Assembly (NCBI GenBank): GCA_021234155.1
Contig: JAJEKV010000073.1
Location: 1,024,001-1,088,000 of the forward strand
Direction: 5' to 3'
Length of the DNA stretch: 64,000 nucleotides
Origin: Isoetes taiwanensis
Lineage: Eukaryota; Streptophyta; Lycopodiopsida; Isoetales; Isoetaceae
Shown one piece after another: positions 32,175-42,805 of the stretch. Below the pieces are notes generated by a model. That model saw only the letters and a program-made list of their open reading frames with translations. It searched no databases and was not told the origin of the DNA. A program made the translations under genes and the position numbers. Within the stretch, counting starts at the first letter, position 1; every line of letters starts with the position of its first letter.

Positions 32175-32728
32175 ATTAGAGGTAATTTGAGATCTCATTT
32201 TGTCCCATTAAGGGATGCTTAAAAAGCCACATCAGCTTTTTAAACTGTCCAATAAGAGAAGAGCTCCAGTGTATTTTATTCCAAGATATGTGGCGCAGTA
32301 GAATTAATGCAGTTCTAACTAACTTTTTGCGTTGTCATTTTTCTACTATAACTTTTGATCAAAAAACTCGATTCGAACACTATTTGTGGCAATGGATTCG
32401 TCTCCTCAAGATCTTTCTAATGACAACCCATTGTTATATCTTTTGGGATGTAAATATATAAGAAAAGGGCAAAAAACCATATTTTTTAAGGTTAACACAT
32501 ATGGCTTGTATTGAAATACATCATAACCATATATCACTTGAAAGATCTTTTCATTCTGCATCTAATGCAACAAACGCCGCAGCATTTTCATGAGTAGATC
32601 AAAAGTTATAGGGAAAAAACGACAGCAATGAAGTTGTTAATGCTGCATTAATTGCAGTTTGATGTAGAGTACTCATTCTATTGGAGGATTCTTATGGGGA
32701 CAAAAGGAGATCTCAAATTACCTCTAAT
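32175..32728. mobile_element. Foldback/MITE-like element (~554 bp)
   Basis: ATTAGAGGTAATTTGAGATC (32175 on) and its exact complement (32708-32728) form 21-bp perfect inverted ends. Homology extends inward with mismatches (CATTTTGTCCCA against CCTTTTGTCCCC). No coding region lies between. The target duplication was not identified, so the superfamily is open. Confidence 0.6.
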
Positions 32729-33238
32729 GTATCTATTCTGCACAGTTGAAGCAGCGGCAACACCATGCAACTACCGCCATCTGTTTTTTCAAGATAACAC
32801 CGTTATAGAACATCTATCCATGGCAGACCCAAACCCGGCACCATATCCGGCCCAGGCATTCCGATTTAGCAAAACTTAAAAGATTCCTGGCTGCCTTAGT
32901 CTATGTTGCACCAAATCCGGTCGCCCATCCCGCAGAAACAGGCAAATATAGCAAGTTTCCTATACTATTCCGCTTCAGATTCTTTATGGCAAAGTATTTT
33001 AAACGAACAGGAAAATTTCCTACTAGGCGTGGGATGAACAGGCATCTACAAATTTGAATGGGATTTATCCTAGTAATAAAATTTTGGTTCGGAAAATTTC
33101 CTTCAAATCTCAAAAATAAAAGGATATTAAAACAAATTTATAGCCTACAAAGAACAGTTGATTTTCCTATTAAATTGCAACAAAATTAACATAAACAAGT
33201 CATAATCCTGTGAAAATGTGCCTGTAATTGGCAGCATT

Positions 33239-33628
33239 TCACCAATGAGTAGCTGCTGCAGCAAAGTTAAAGTCTTCCATACTAGGTCCCTCCAATGAGA
33301 TGCGAACAAGTGCATCAAGAGTGTCCGTGTTGAGCTGGTTCCTAAACTTATTCTTCGGTAAGTTAATTCTGCTGAAACCACGCTCACAACTCGCAGTGCT
33401 ACAACATTGCACCATGCCAATAAAAGCAACTCGTAACAGGTTTGGACATTTCTCTACCCAATTTGAATGAGCACTTACAATACTCCACATGTCAAGGAAA
33501 GTGCGACCTCTCCACTCTTCACAAGCAAGGCCATGCAACGCTTCTTTGCTACTGGAACCTTTGGCATATTGACTGGAAAAAGAAGAGGATGAAAACGGAT
33601 CAGAACCGGATCTTCTATACCTGCACAA
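33239..33628 (-). pseudogene. hAT-type transposase C-terminal dimerisation region
   Basis: A 129-codon frame carries CPNLLRVAFIGMVQCCSTAS, CERGFSRINLPKNKFRNQL and LDALVRISLEGPSMEDFNFA. 'S..cERgFS..n.iK...Rn.l......l..i...g' is the hallmark of hAT dimerisation domains, including the ZNF862-like domesticated group. The likely upstream segment (33960-33720, with AWERIRYLVLDLCTKKILK) is separated by an intron-like AT-rich stretch ending GTGCAG. The catalytic core is not present. Confidence 0.7.
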
Positions 33629-33873
33629 TTTAAAGAATAGAAGAATGAGTGCACAATTTGAAGAATAGAAGAATGAATATAAAATACTCAGGCTTTGACA
33701 AAATCTTCAGACAGACAATACTGAAGCACATAATTCTTTCATACTCTGCTGCAAATTGTCCATTTTCAAAATTTTCTTAGTGCACAGGTCCAAGACCAGG
33801 TAACGAATCCTCTCCCATGCTGCTATGTACTCGCATTTGGCATGTACAGCTGTGCTTCTGAATGTGGCAGCGG

Positions 33874-33950
33874 AATTGACAGTGAAGAATGCGGATTTGA
33901 CAGTGAAGAATGCAGAAGCTGTTGCAACAGTGAAGAATGCGGAAGCTGTT
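33874..33950 (+). repeat. Minisatellite, GACAGTGAAGAATGCGGA type
   Basis: Three to four units of ACAGTGAAGAATGC with 7-15 bp variable tails follow one another. They produce a Phe-Thr-Val repeat in the minus-strand frame, which I take as an artefact. Confidence 0.75.
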
Positions 33951-34029
33951 GAAGAAATCAATTTCCAGAGTAGGGAAGGCAGTAAAAGCTTAAATCCGGT
34001 TGTAACAGCAATCGATTGTCTGATTTAAC

Positions 34030-35156
34030 CCCTGTTTGATAGAAACTGCTATAGGAATAAAAAAACTCACCTCATGAAAACACAGTTGCAGATGCCCAAG
34101 TCGTTTGAATTGAATCGAAGCCTCAAGAATCGATGATTGATCTCATATGAATAGAATCGATTGCTGCTGGATTTTGGCGCCGAATCCAGTTCGGCTTAAG
34201 CGAACCAACGAACCGTCCGCCAAGAATTTCTGAATCCGTCCGCCAAGAATTCTGATGCTTGGAATTTTGTTTTTTTCTTTTTTTTTTTTTTAAATTGGCC
34301 TTTTCGTTACCATTATTAAATCAATAATTATTAGAGGTAGCTAGCAATACTAATTATTAGAGGTAGGTTAAGGTTAGACGTAGGAATATAAGCCATAAAG
34401 AAAATATATACTAGCTACCCTTATAAAAAAAATCCTATAACTTTTTTTTTTTACCGGAAAAAATCCTACACATATAAATATGAGTCGGCTAAATCCTTAT
34501 ACGCCCTTTTTTTGATCGGCCGTATATCCTGCTATATTTTTTGGGAACCGGAAAATCATTTTTTGGACCGGAAAAACTGTGAAGTGCCTAGGACTTTGCC
34601 ACACGTATCTTTACAGATCAAATTTCGGTCACACAGAAGCACCGCTGGAATAGAGTAAAGAAATTTTAGGGATTTTTGGTTTGACGGCCAGGATGAAGCC
34701 ACCCAAGATCAACGGCTGAGATATGCCACGATTTTCCAATGCATTTTTATGGTCCCCGTCACACCATGGGAATTGGTTTCGCCCGAAGCATCCGGGAATC
34801 ACCCATTACTTTGGTGCCGCCGCGATAAATTTCTTGTATAGCCAATGAAATTGCAAAAGAAGCAATTTAAAAGCAACCTTTTACAGAATACGGACGCGTC
34901 AGGTCAGGCCCACACCAGTTGTTATGAGGGTCACGCTTCTTTCCACGGCCCACGGACCACGGACCACGCTCATAACAGAGCCACGCTCACAGCCCATGCA
35001 AAAGCCACGCTCTGTATTTTCTACGCACGCTTGCTCATGCAAAAGTCACGCTCTGTAATTTATGCCCATGCTTGCTCACGCCAATGCCACACTATTCATG
35101 CTCCTTTGTTCCCATGCTCACGCATGCCCATGCCATCCGAAAAAAAAAAAAAAAAA
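34030..35156. other. Spacer, low-complexity in part
   Basis: It contains homopolymer T runs (34267-34290, 34441-34453), a degenerate CCACGCTC/CATGC repeat (about 34925-35130) and an 18-base A run at 35139-35156. No gene is seen. Confidence 0.5.
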
Positions 35157-35245
35157 AGGTGCTGCGCACAGAGGGTTGCCCTCCAGTTTCTTGAGGGTGA
35201 GGTGGCCTAAATCTGAACGTAAAGTCATGTTTTCATAATCAAGGG
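35157..35245 (+). repeat. Dispersed repeat 'GGTGCTGCGCAC', copy 1
   Basis: It begins after an A run with GGTGCTGCGCACAGAGGGTT and continues about 90 bp (GAGGGTGAGGTGGCCTAAAT, AAAGTCATGTTTTCATAATC). The same segment occurs in reverse orientation at 57518-57606. Confidence 0.8.
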
Positions 35246-36195
35246 GATGTGGTGAATTTAAAAATGCCCTCAAAGCAGCCCGAACCTCAGTTGGTTCCGT
35301 CTTTGAAGGATGAGAACTAGGATCCTGTGCTTCATGGTTTGGATGTCTCATTATATATAGTCCAATTCCATGTGGCAGAAGAAAATGAGGTGGAGCATCT
35401 TGCTGATCTGCTTGCAAGATCATATCCCAGGGGGATGAAAATAAAAAGCATGTCCACAACTCTGGCAATGTAATTTCAGCAATTTAATTTTGAACTTATA
35501 GATTTGTTAGTTTCAGGAGCCTCCGAGACCTAAGTCACTGATATTTAGCATGCGAGCCTGACAACTTGAGCAAAAAACCTGCTCAAAGCAAGCCTGAGCA
35601 AGTTGAACAAAGTACGTGCACTCTTAATATGTTGTAAAACTGTATAGATCCTCTGGTGAAAAAACCTGCCGTTTTAACACTGCTAGTTAGATACTTGGTA
35701 TATGCTGCCAGCAGTTAAAGTATGGTTGGAACTTGTTGTATGCCTTTGGAAGTAGGAAGCTAAAGGAATTTCTATATAAACTTGCCATATATTGTTACAC
35801 CTCCAAAGTCTTTTCTTCAAGGCCATGACCCACCAACAATTCTAGGACACACAGTTGTAAAAAATTTATGCACCATGCTCCAGCTCAAAGACTAAACCAG
35901 TATAAGTAGATCCTAATGCAAAACCAAAGCATTTTGCATATATTTAGTCTTAGAGAATTTTTATTGTATAATTGCATAAGGTATATACTGCCAAAGAATC
36001 CCTATTTCATAGCAAACTTATAACCAATATTTTCAGGGCATAGTATACCATTTTAAGCCCTTTTGGCTTATGGGGATTACATCACAAACGCGCATTACTG
36101 TTGCATAATACCATAAACCTTCCTTCATTTTAAGTATTATCATAACATTCATAACATATATATGTTCTTATGTTTGTCGTGTTGAATCCGGCCGT

Positions 36196-36560
36196 TGATC
36201 CGAGATCCTACGGCTCACGTGGCTTTGGGGCGTATCGTGCGGCCCAGATGGCTTGGGAGTTTGTGTATAGACTATATGTAAGCGATCCTACGGTCCAGGT
36301 TGATTCGATCCTGATCGTCGGTCCGAGATCCTACGGCTCACGTTGGTTTGGGACATATCCTACGGTGCACATGGCTTGGGAATTATATGTAATCGATCTA
36401 ACGGCCCAGGTTGCTCTTGATCCTGATCGTCGATCCGAGATCCTACGGCTCAGGTGGCTTGGCACATATCCTACGGTCCAGATGGCTTTGGGAATTATAT
36501 GTAATAGATCCTACGGCTCATATTGCTTTTATATGGTGAGATCTTGATCGTTGATTGAGT
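36196..36560 (+). repeat. Tandem repeat, three ~110-125 bp units
   Basis: CCGAGATCCTACGGCTCA recurs at about 36200, 36323 and 36435, each followed by TATCCTACGG.CCA and TATATGTAA.CGATC. The 125-codon frame across it is repetitive (DPRSYGSR...) only because the DNA is repetitive. The neighbouring unit at 36552 is decayed. Confidence 0.85.
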
Positions 36561-36629
36561 CTAAGATCCTAAGGCTCATGTTGAATGCTCGTCCCTTAAG
36601 GAAAGGCTTTCAAAATTTTTTATGTTATT

Positions 36630-36690
36630 GGGGGGATTCGAACCCTAGCCCTCAACCCCCCAAACCCGGTACTCTAACCACTAGACCAAG
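36630..36690 (-). repeat. tRNA-derived SINE head (or tRNA pseudogene)
   Basis: The minus strand reads TTGGTCTAGTGGTTAGAGTA (A box) and, about 30 bases on, GGGTTCGAATCCCCCC (B box and T-arm stem). The anticodon arm is distorted and the acceptor stem cannot be paired, so it is not a functional tRNA. A SINE body would continue to lower coordinates. Confidence 0.6.
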
Positions 36691-36822
36691 CATTAGTTCT
36701 ATAAATAATTTATGTTTCAAATATACTTAAGGGTAATGTTTTAATTAAGATAAAATACAATATAACATTCTAGATAGTTCAAGAATGGGAATCTTCGGAA
36801 ATGTAAGGGAATAGGGAAATAC

Positions 36823-36889
36823 TTCCAGAAAGTTCTAGGATGTTTTGAAAGTTTCAGAATGTTCCAGAGAGTTCTAGAAATTTCTAGAA
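36823..36889. promoter_or_regulatory. Array resembling heat-shock elements
   Basis: TTC and GAA triplets alternate at about 5-bp steps over 67 bp: TTCCAGAA, GTTCTAGGA, TTTTGAAAGTTTCAGAAT, GTTCCAGAGA and then TTCTAGAAATTTCTAGAA. This is the nTTCnnGAAn pattern bound by heat-shock factors. It sits in AG-rich repetitive sequence, so chance or satellite origin is possible. Confidence 0.45.
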
Positions 36890-36899
36890 TGTAAGGGAA

Positions 36900-38390
36900 T
36901 CGAGGAGAATTAAAGGGAATATAAGGAAATCTCATAAATTGTAAGAGAATGTAGGAAAATATTTACAAGTCTGACGGAATCGCTTAAAATCTAGTTGAAT
37001 CTAAGAGGATCTTCATAATATCTAAGGGAATCTAAGAAAATTTTGATGAAATCTTAGAGTTTTTTTTAAGATTTTGCAAAGAGCCACAATAGAATGTTCT
37101 AAAATGTTTCATAATAAAGGTGTACAATATAAATGTTGAAAAAAAATATTCTAGATGCTCAGGGCAAGCGCCTCAGTCTAAAAATAAAACGTGTTTTAGA
37201 AATGTTGCACAGATCCAAAATAGATTATTTTGGAAGGTTCTAAATGCTCATGGGTAAGCACCTCCTAAGAGAATCTAGGGGAATATTCATGAATGCTAAA
37301 TATAGTACATAGAATGTTGAAGAATATAGAAGAATCACAAGAGAATCTCAGTAGAATCGTTGGTTACCTAGAGCACGACAGGGCCTTACACCGTAAGAAC
37401 ATGCTAAAACTGGAACAATGTGCCGTAGGACGTGTTAAATCTCTTGTATATATAAACATTGACCATGGCTGTTGAAGCAATTCTGTGCTTTGGTTCAGGG
37501 TTAACAGCCTGCAAGATATAATAACAGTGGCAAAAAGCGTGGTTCTCAAACCCTAACAGTATGAGATCTTTCTAACTGTTACAGTATCTATACTCGACAT
37601 AAAAGACCTCAATGCTCAAACGCTTCTATTCATTCCCCAAGTGTTCACATGATATTGCTGCACATGATCATCCACAAACATGCTCTTTGGATTTTTGGAC
37701 TATTATGAAACTATGTGTATAACAGCCTTCCTTAGCTATGAATCCCCCACAAGGCTCCACAAGACTATGTATGCTCCATGAATAGGGCTCTATTGAAACA
37801 GGCTCTATGGGCTTTATGCATAGGCTTTAGCATAGACGATTGGGCATGGATAGATTCGAAACTGTGGCTGTATGGCCGCAGTTTCATAGCCGCAGTTTCA
37901 GTTTCGTGGGGAATAATTCGAAGTTGAGCCCACTTTAATGAATACCCCCAGACACAAAGGAGCCCCAAGTTGCAAGACCTGGATCCCATATCTCAATCTG
38001 CAACCTGCAAAAACATAATTTGAAGATTAAAAACAGTAGAGCACAGATGTAACAGGAACAAAGTTTTAATTCTATAAACTGCCAAGCTGATGCACCTGTT
38101 TAACGATTCATAGAGGGCCAAAGAAAACTTGGAATATGCCCACTTGTACTCATTTCCATATGTGATGAGTATACATTCTATTTTCTTGGCATGGTCCCCT
38201 GTTTGTGTTTGCTATGCATTACATTTGAAAAACTTCTTCTCACTAATGTATTTTTCGTCATGAACTAGAATGCAGAATCTTCTGGGGCTTGTCTAACCCA
38301 AGTTAATTTATGCTGCCAGGCTATTGGGGCAACAAGACCAGAAATCACATCTTCAATGTGGTCTTGCACAGGCAGGGCGTGCATGCAAAT
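36900..38390. other. Spacer without recognised gene
   Basis: GAATCT/AAGGGAAT-rich sequence up to about 37340 continues the style of the preceding array. After that no coding or repeat structure was identified up to the PPR pseudogene. Confidence 0.4.
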
Positions 38391-38394
38391 CAAA

Positions 38395-39715
38395 TTACCA
38401 CATATTCCCACAAGAGCACAAGCCATCTCTGAAATGATGGGTCCACTTGCTCTCTCGAAGAATGATCTCCCTTCTTTCGATCCTCGATATTACTTTACTT
38501 GCACTACGACAGTCAGTGCACATTCTCAAGTTTTTGCTCATACGTAGTGTTTGTCCTTGGGGTGTATGAAGGAGCCCAAAGGCTATGGCCAATTTCTCAG
38601 CATGTCCACACAATTCTATTTCTTTTTCGGAATCAAAAACTGGTTTCAAAACAACATCCAGATTTGGCAGGTGCCCTTCCTCCTTCATGCGTGAAGTCAA
38701 ACTTTCTAACATGGCAGAGATTTCATAAGTTTGACGGTCACCAACCACAAAATCGTGCATCTCCTTATTCACCTCTATTAAAACTTTCCCATGTATCTCC
38801 TTTGCCCCGACAAGTTTTCTCAGCTCTTCCATTCTATTTGCATCAACCCACATACCAGCTCCTGCATAAATGTTTGCCATAAGGACATATGGAGCTCCAT
38901 TTCCTGAGTTCATTTGAACTAGTTTCTGAGCATCTTAATCCTAGGTCCACTTCCCCATAACTTCTGCAAGCACTAAGAAATGCAGTCCATGCTTCCTCGC
39001 ATGGAGGATATGGTATTGTTTGTAGAGAAGATGTCAACCATGCTATTATAGTATCTCTTGTTGGTTCTATATGATAATCTCCTCTCATCGTTTCAAAGTA
39101 TTCCTGACCTTGGGCAACTAGGCCAGCCCGACTACACGCAGTAAGGAGGCACATAAAAGTAACAACATCTGGCTTTATACCATATACTTGCATGCCAGAA
39201 AAGCATTCTATTGCCATGTCGGTCTCATCATTCATGCTATGTCCTCCTATCATTGCATTCCATGTCACAATATTCCGATGGGGTAGGCTGTCAAAGACAC
39301 CCCGTGTCTTTGGAAGAAAACCACCTTTGGCATACATATCAACCAAAGCAGTGCCAACAAAAGACTCCTTAGCAATGCCCTTTTTTGTAACCTGATAATG
39401 CAGCTCTCGACCCTTTTCTATGGCCCCCATACTTCAACAAGCTTTCAATCAGGAAGCAAAAGTAAAAGGATCTGGGGACAATCCTTCTAGTTGCATCTGT
39501 TCAAAGAGCTGCAATGTTTTTTGGCCATAACCATGGTCCATGATACAGCATCTCGATTTGGCAGATATCCAAACACCCCCTGAGCCTCTGCAAGTGAAGC
39601 ACATTCGGCATAAACGTCTATCAAGGCATTAGCAACCAAGACATCTCTCTCCAGACCTCTTTTTGTAATGCTTGCATGTATTTCCCGGGCTTTGTCAATG
39701 GCATTTAAGGGTCAC
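38395..39715 (-). pseudogene. PPR-DYW protein pseudogene (5' truncated)
   Basis: The minus strand shows PPR repeats AREIHASITKRGLERDVLVA, NALIDVYAECASLAEAQGVF (about 39690-39570), GRELHYQVTKKGIAKESFVG, TALVDMYAKGGFLPK, NIVTWNAMIGGHSMN and GIKPDVVTFMCLLTACSRAG (39430-39110). E-type motifs follow, then a DYW domain with CGHAEKLAIAFGLL (HxE) and CTDC (CxxC), ending CGNMW instead of the usual CGDYW. Frame changes near 39440 and 38900 break it. Functional relatives bind organellar RNA and edit C to U; here the deaminase ligands survive but the reading frame does not. No 5' half or targeting peptide is present. Confidence 0.88.
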
Positions 39716-39999
39716 CTAGAGATATTGCGAAAAATGAAAAAAGAAAACTAAAACAATGAAATCAAGAAACTTTTGTAGCATGCAATGTCAGCAACTAATA
39801 CTAGGTCAGCAGTGTGACGTCATCGACATGACATGTCAACTAGGATGCCAACATCCCTCTTGATGACTAACACTGCCACCAAAACAAAACTAAAGTTTAC
39901 TAGGAGGAACAACATTTAAAACCTTATTCTTGGCAGTTTGTTCATGAGTAGGACAGTAGAAAAAGAGGAGAGATCCATTGTCAAGCTGTTATCATATGA

Positions 40000-40560
40000 A
40001 ACAGACCATATCCATATGTTTGGTCAATGATGCCATCCAAAATCCTTAGCATGACCACAAATCTTCATAAAAATGTTCCAACCAAATCATTTCTTGTACT
40101 TCTGTATATAATGCCTATACGCTCTGCTTTTGTAATACTGATGCTTACTATGGACTGCCGTTTGACCTTCATGTGATAGGACCGCCAGCAAAGGAAGAGA
40201 CATATCCAGTGTGATCTTCTCCATTGAAGACCACTTGTAGCCATATCAGCTTCTGAGAACAGAGCCAACTTAGGAGAATTATTTAGAGATGTAATAAAGA
40301 CCATCTATTTGAGTACCCTTTAAGTAACAAAGAACTCTTTTTGCCGCCTGCCAATGAGGTTGGTTAGGATGTTAAACCTTGTTAATACTCCTACTAAATA
40401 AGCCAAATCTGGGCGAGTAATGGTGATGTATAGAAAAGCCCCAACCACATGCCTATTGGGTGTAAGATCTGTATCCTCTGAATTTAAATCAAGAGCCAAT
40501 TGTTGGCCTGGTGAATAAGGAGTTTGAGCAGGTTTGCAATCTGTCATGTGGAATTTTATC
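40000..40560 (-). pseudogene. copia reverse transcriptase/RNase H relic
   Basis: MTDCKPAQTPYSPGQQLALD and HVVGAFLYITITRPDLAYLV, VGVLTRF (40547-40380) are the end of copia reverse transcriptase. A frameshifted RNase H part follows (KLALFSEADMATSGLQWRRS, about 40280). It is fragmentary and has no LTR. Confidence 0.8.
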
Positions 40561-40639
40561 CAGAACCTCAGAAATGTACTTTGCAGAGTGATATAGATAC
40601 CAATCGATTCCTGCCAAACCTCACTCTCAGACAGTAATG

Positions 40640-40810
40640 CATAAGTCCTAGATCAGTTGGTTAGGATGTTAAACCTTGTTAACACTCCTACTGCATAGGC
40701 CAGATCTGGGCGAATAATGGTGATGTATAGAAGAGTCCCAACTACATACCTATAGAGTGTAGGATCTGTGTCCTCTTGATTTGAATCAAGAATTGATTGT
40801 TACTCTGCAA
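40640..40810 (-). pseudogene. Second, partial copy of the same copia segment
   Basis: 40650-40800 repeats 40358-40505 with about 10-15% differences (GGATGTTAAACCTTGTTAA, CGAATAATGGTGATGTATAG). The direct duplication is local and points to unequal exchange or two related insertions. Confidence 0.7.
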
Positions 40811-41475
40811 CACAAATAGCAGTCAGCTCAAGATTTTTGATATCCAAGATGAATAAGAAAGAAAAGACGAAATAGCACTTACAGTGAAAAAAAAAATACA
40901 ATTCTTCCATTTCTTTAAGCTCGCAGCTTTGGTCTTGCAAAATAACACTCATACAGTGGAAAATAAATCATCAGTCTTAATGCTGTTTGAAGAACCTGAT
41001 GGGAATGAAGCAACATCAATTTTTCTAAAAGGAGAAGCTCCCGTTGCAGAACTGGTAAATTTGTTATATGCAAACTCAATTAAATGGAGATCATTTGACC
41101 ACCCACGTATACTGCATGAATTCTTACGAATCTACCATCTGTTGAGAATCTAGTTTCTCGAGAAGCTGAGTTTCAGTGCTTGGGACGAAGTTATTTCAGA
41201 CTGACTGTAAGAGCTCATTTTGTACATCGATGAACATGGATTTTGTGAATCCATGCAGTTTGAAAACATGTCTCAGATAAAGATGTGAAATATCTCCAAC
41301 ACTGCATGTCGACAGATCAATTGTAGCAAAGACTGTATCATGACCATCTATGCTGGCAAACCACGATAAGATTTACAAGAACGCTTTCCCAGGGATTTTT
41401 TTCGCGAAAACAACACATTGTGACAAGATCCGGCCTCATCCGAACACTCGAACAAAGAGTTCTGCAGTGTTTCCG
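40811..41475. other. Spacer; one weak open frame
   Basis: An 89-codon plus frame at 40884-41153 (containing LMLFEEPDGNEATSIFLKGE) has a plausible soluble composition, but I recognise no family and see no splice context that would prove it. Confidence 0.3.
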
Positions 41476-41499
41476 GCCTCATCCGAACACTCCAACGAA

Positions 41500-41696
41500 G
41501 AGTTCTGTCTGTCTTGCTGGTGCCGGTTAGGCGGTTCAAACATGAGCGATCGACAACGCAGGTGACCGCGAGTTTACAGGAAATCCTAGGTTTGGAGCAG
41601 TTTCTGATATATCCTAAGCATATTCTGGCATATACTTAGAATATGCCAGAAACCCAGATAAACAAGGGTTTGCCCCCTTAGGGGCAACCCAAAAAT
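41500..41696 (+). repeat. Dispersed SINE-like repeat, copy 1
   Basis: GGTTCAAACATGAGCGATC (B-box-like), GAGTTTACAGG, TATCCTAAGCATATTCTGGC, TAGAATATGCCAGAAACCCA and the hairpin GGGTTTGCCCCCTTAGGGGC, ending AACCCAAAAAT. It aligns in reverse orientation with 52085-52255. Confidence 0.65.
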
Positions 41697-42192
41697 GGGC
41701 CTTCAATGGCTGATCACGGGGTCAGTATTCTAGTGTTTATTTTTTAAGGCATATTCCTATTGTTTTAAAGTGGGATTTTTTTGCTATTGTTTGACTTACC
41801 CATGATATGAGGGTATAGTTATTATATCTTTTTAGCCCACTTACATTACTTATGGCCCATCAACATCGACATTTATGATGCTTCTTAATTTATCTGGATC
41901 CGTCCGACTGCTGTGCCGGACCGATCGATGATGTTTTCAGTTCCCTCCAATTCCTTATAGAACCAAACCTAGGCACGTACTGCTAATTTAAGTGCATTAT
42001 TTCTACTAATGGTTTCGGGTTCAACCATTAACCATTGCCCCATATAATTTTATGTATTCTTGCTTTCAATGTTATCCACTTACACCTTTGGAATTTCCCT
42101 TGAAAGCACATCACATGATTCCCCCTCAAGTTAACCAGTAGTCCAATCCCTGATATCTCTTCTGTGTATTGTTATTATATGATCATTTCAAC

Positions 42193-42805
42193 ATTCCCCC
42201 TTCATGTAATAACAGTACAATTTATTAATCTCTTTAATTCTGCAAATCTTCTTTCGGGTAGTATTTTAGCCAATATAGATGCCAGCTGCACAGTAGTACT
42301 AATATACACCATCTTAATCGATCCCTGTTCAACAATATCTCTGATAAAGTGCAATTCCAGCTCAATGTGTTTAGATTTTTCATGCAACACTGGGTCTTTT
42401 GATATAGCAATGCAACTTATGCTGTCACTGAATACTTCAGTTGCTTGTGGCTGTTCATATCCTAATTCTATGAGTAGTCTTCTTTCCCAAACAACTTCTT
42501 TGGCACATAGAGTTGCAGCTGCATATTCCGCTTCAACGCTAGACATAGCAACTGAGTTTTGTTTCTTACTCTTCCAAGCCATGGGAGCTCCTCCAAGAAT
42601 CATTAGATATCCTGAGGTAGATCTTCTCTTGTCTAAGTCTCCTCCCCAATCTGCATCACAATAACATTTCAATTTTAAATCCTCTGAACAAAAAGTAATG
42701 CCATCATTCATAGTTCCTTTAAGGTATCTCAACACCCTTTTTGCTGCAATCCAAGGATCTCTACCAGGATCATGGTTATATCTGCTCAGCAGTATGTCTG
42801 GTATG
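42193..42805 (-). mobile_element. copia element, 3' part of the split copy (RNase H, polypurine tract, LTR start)
   Basis: Minus strand: SRYNHDPGRDPWIAAKRVLR, YCDADWGGDLDKRRSTSGYL, KKQNSVAMSSVEAEYAAATL and HFIRDIVEQGSIKMVYI form a good copia RNase H, with the ADILTK motif altered to ASILAK. The stop at about 42202 is followed by AAGGGGGAA and then TGTTGAAATGATC, a polypurine tract and LTR start at 42193. The LTR's other end was not found. The element continues across a LINE insertion at 45861-46815. Confidence 0.85.

Noticed and set aside
36170-36547. 125-codon open frame
   Set aside because: It only reflects the ~115-bp tandem repeat; the protein is the same phrase repeated in drifting frames.
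36630-36690. Functional tRNA gene
   Set aside because: A and B boxes are present, but the anticodon arm is distorted and no acceptor stem pairs.
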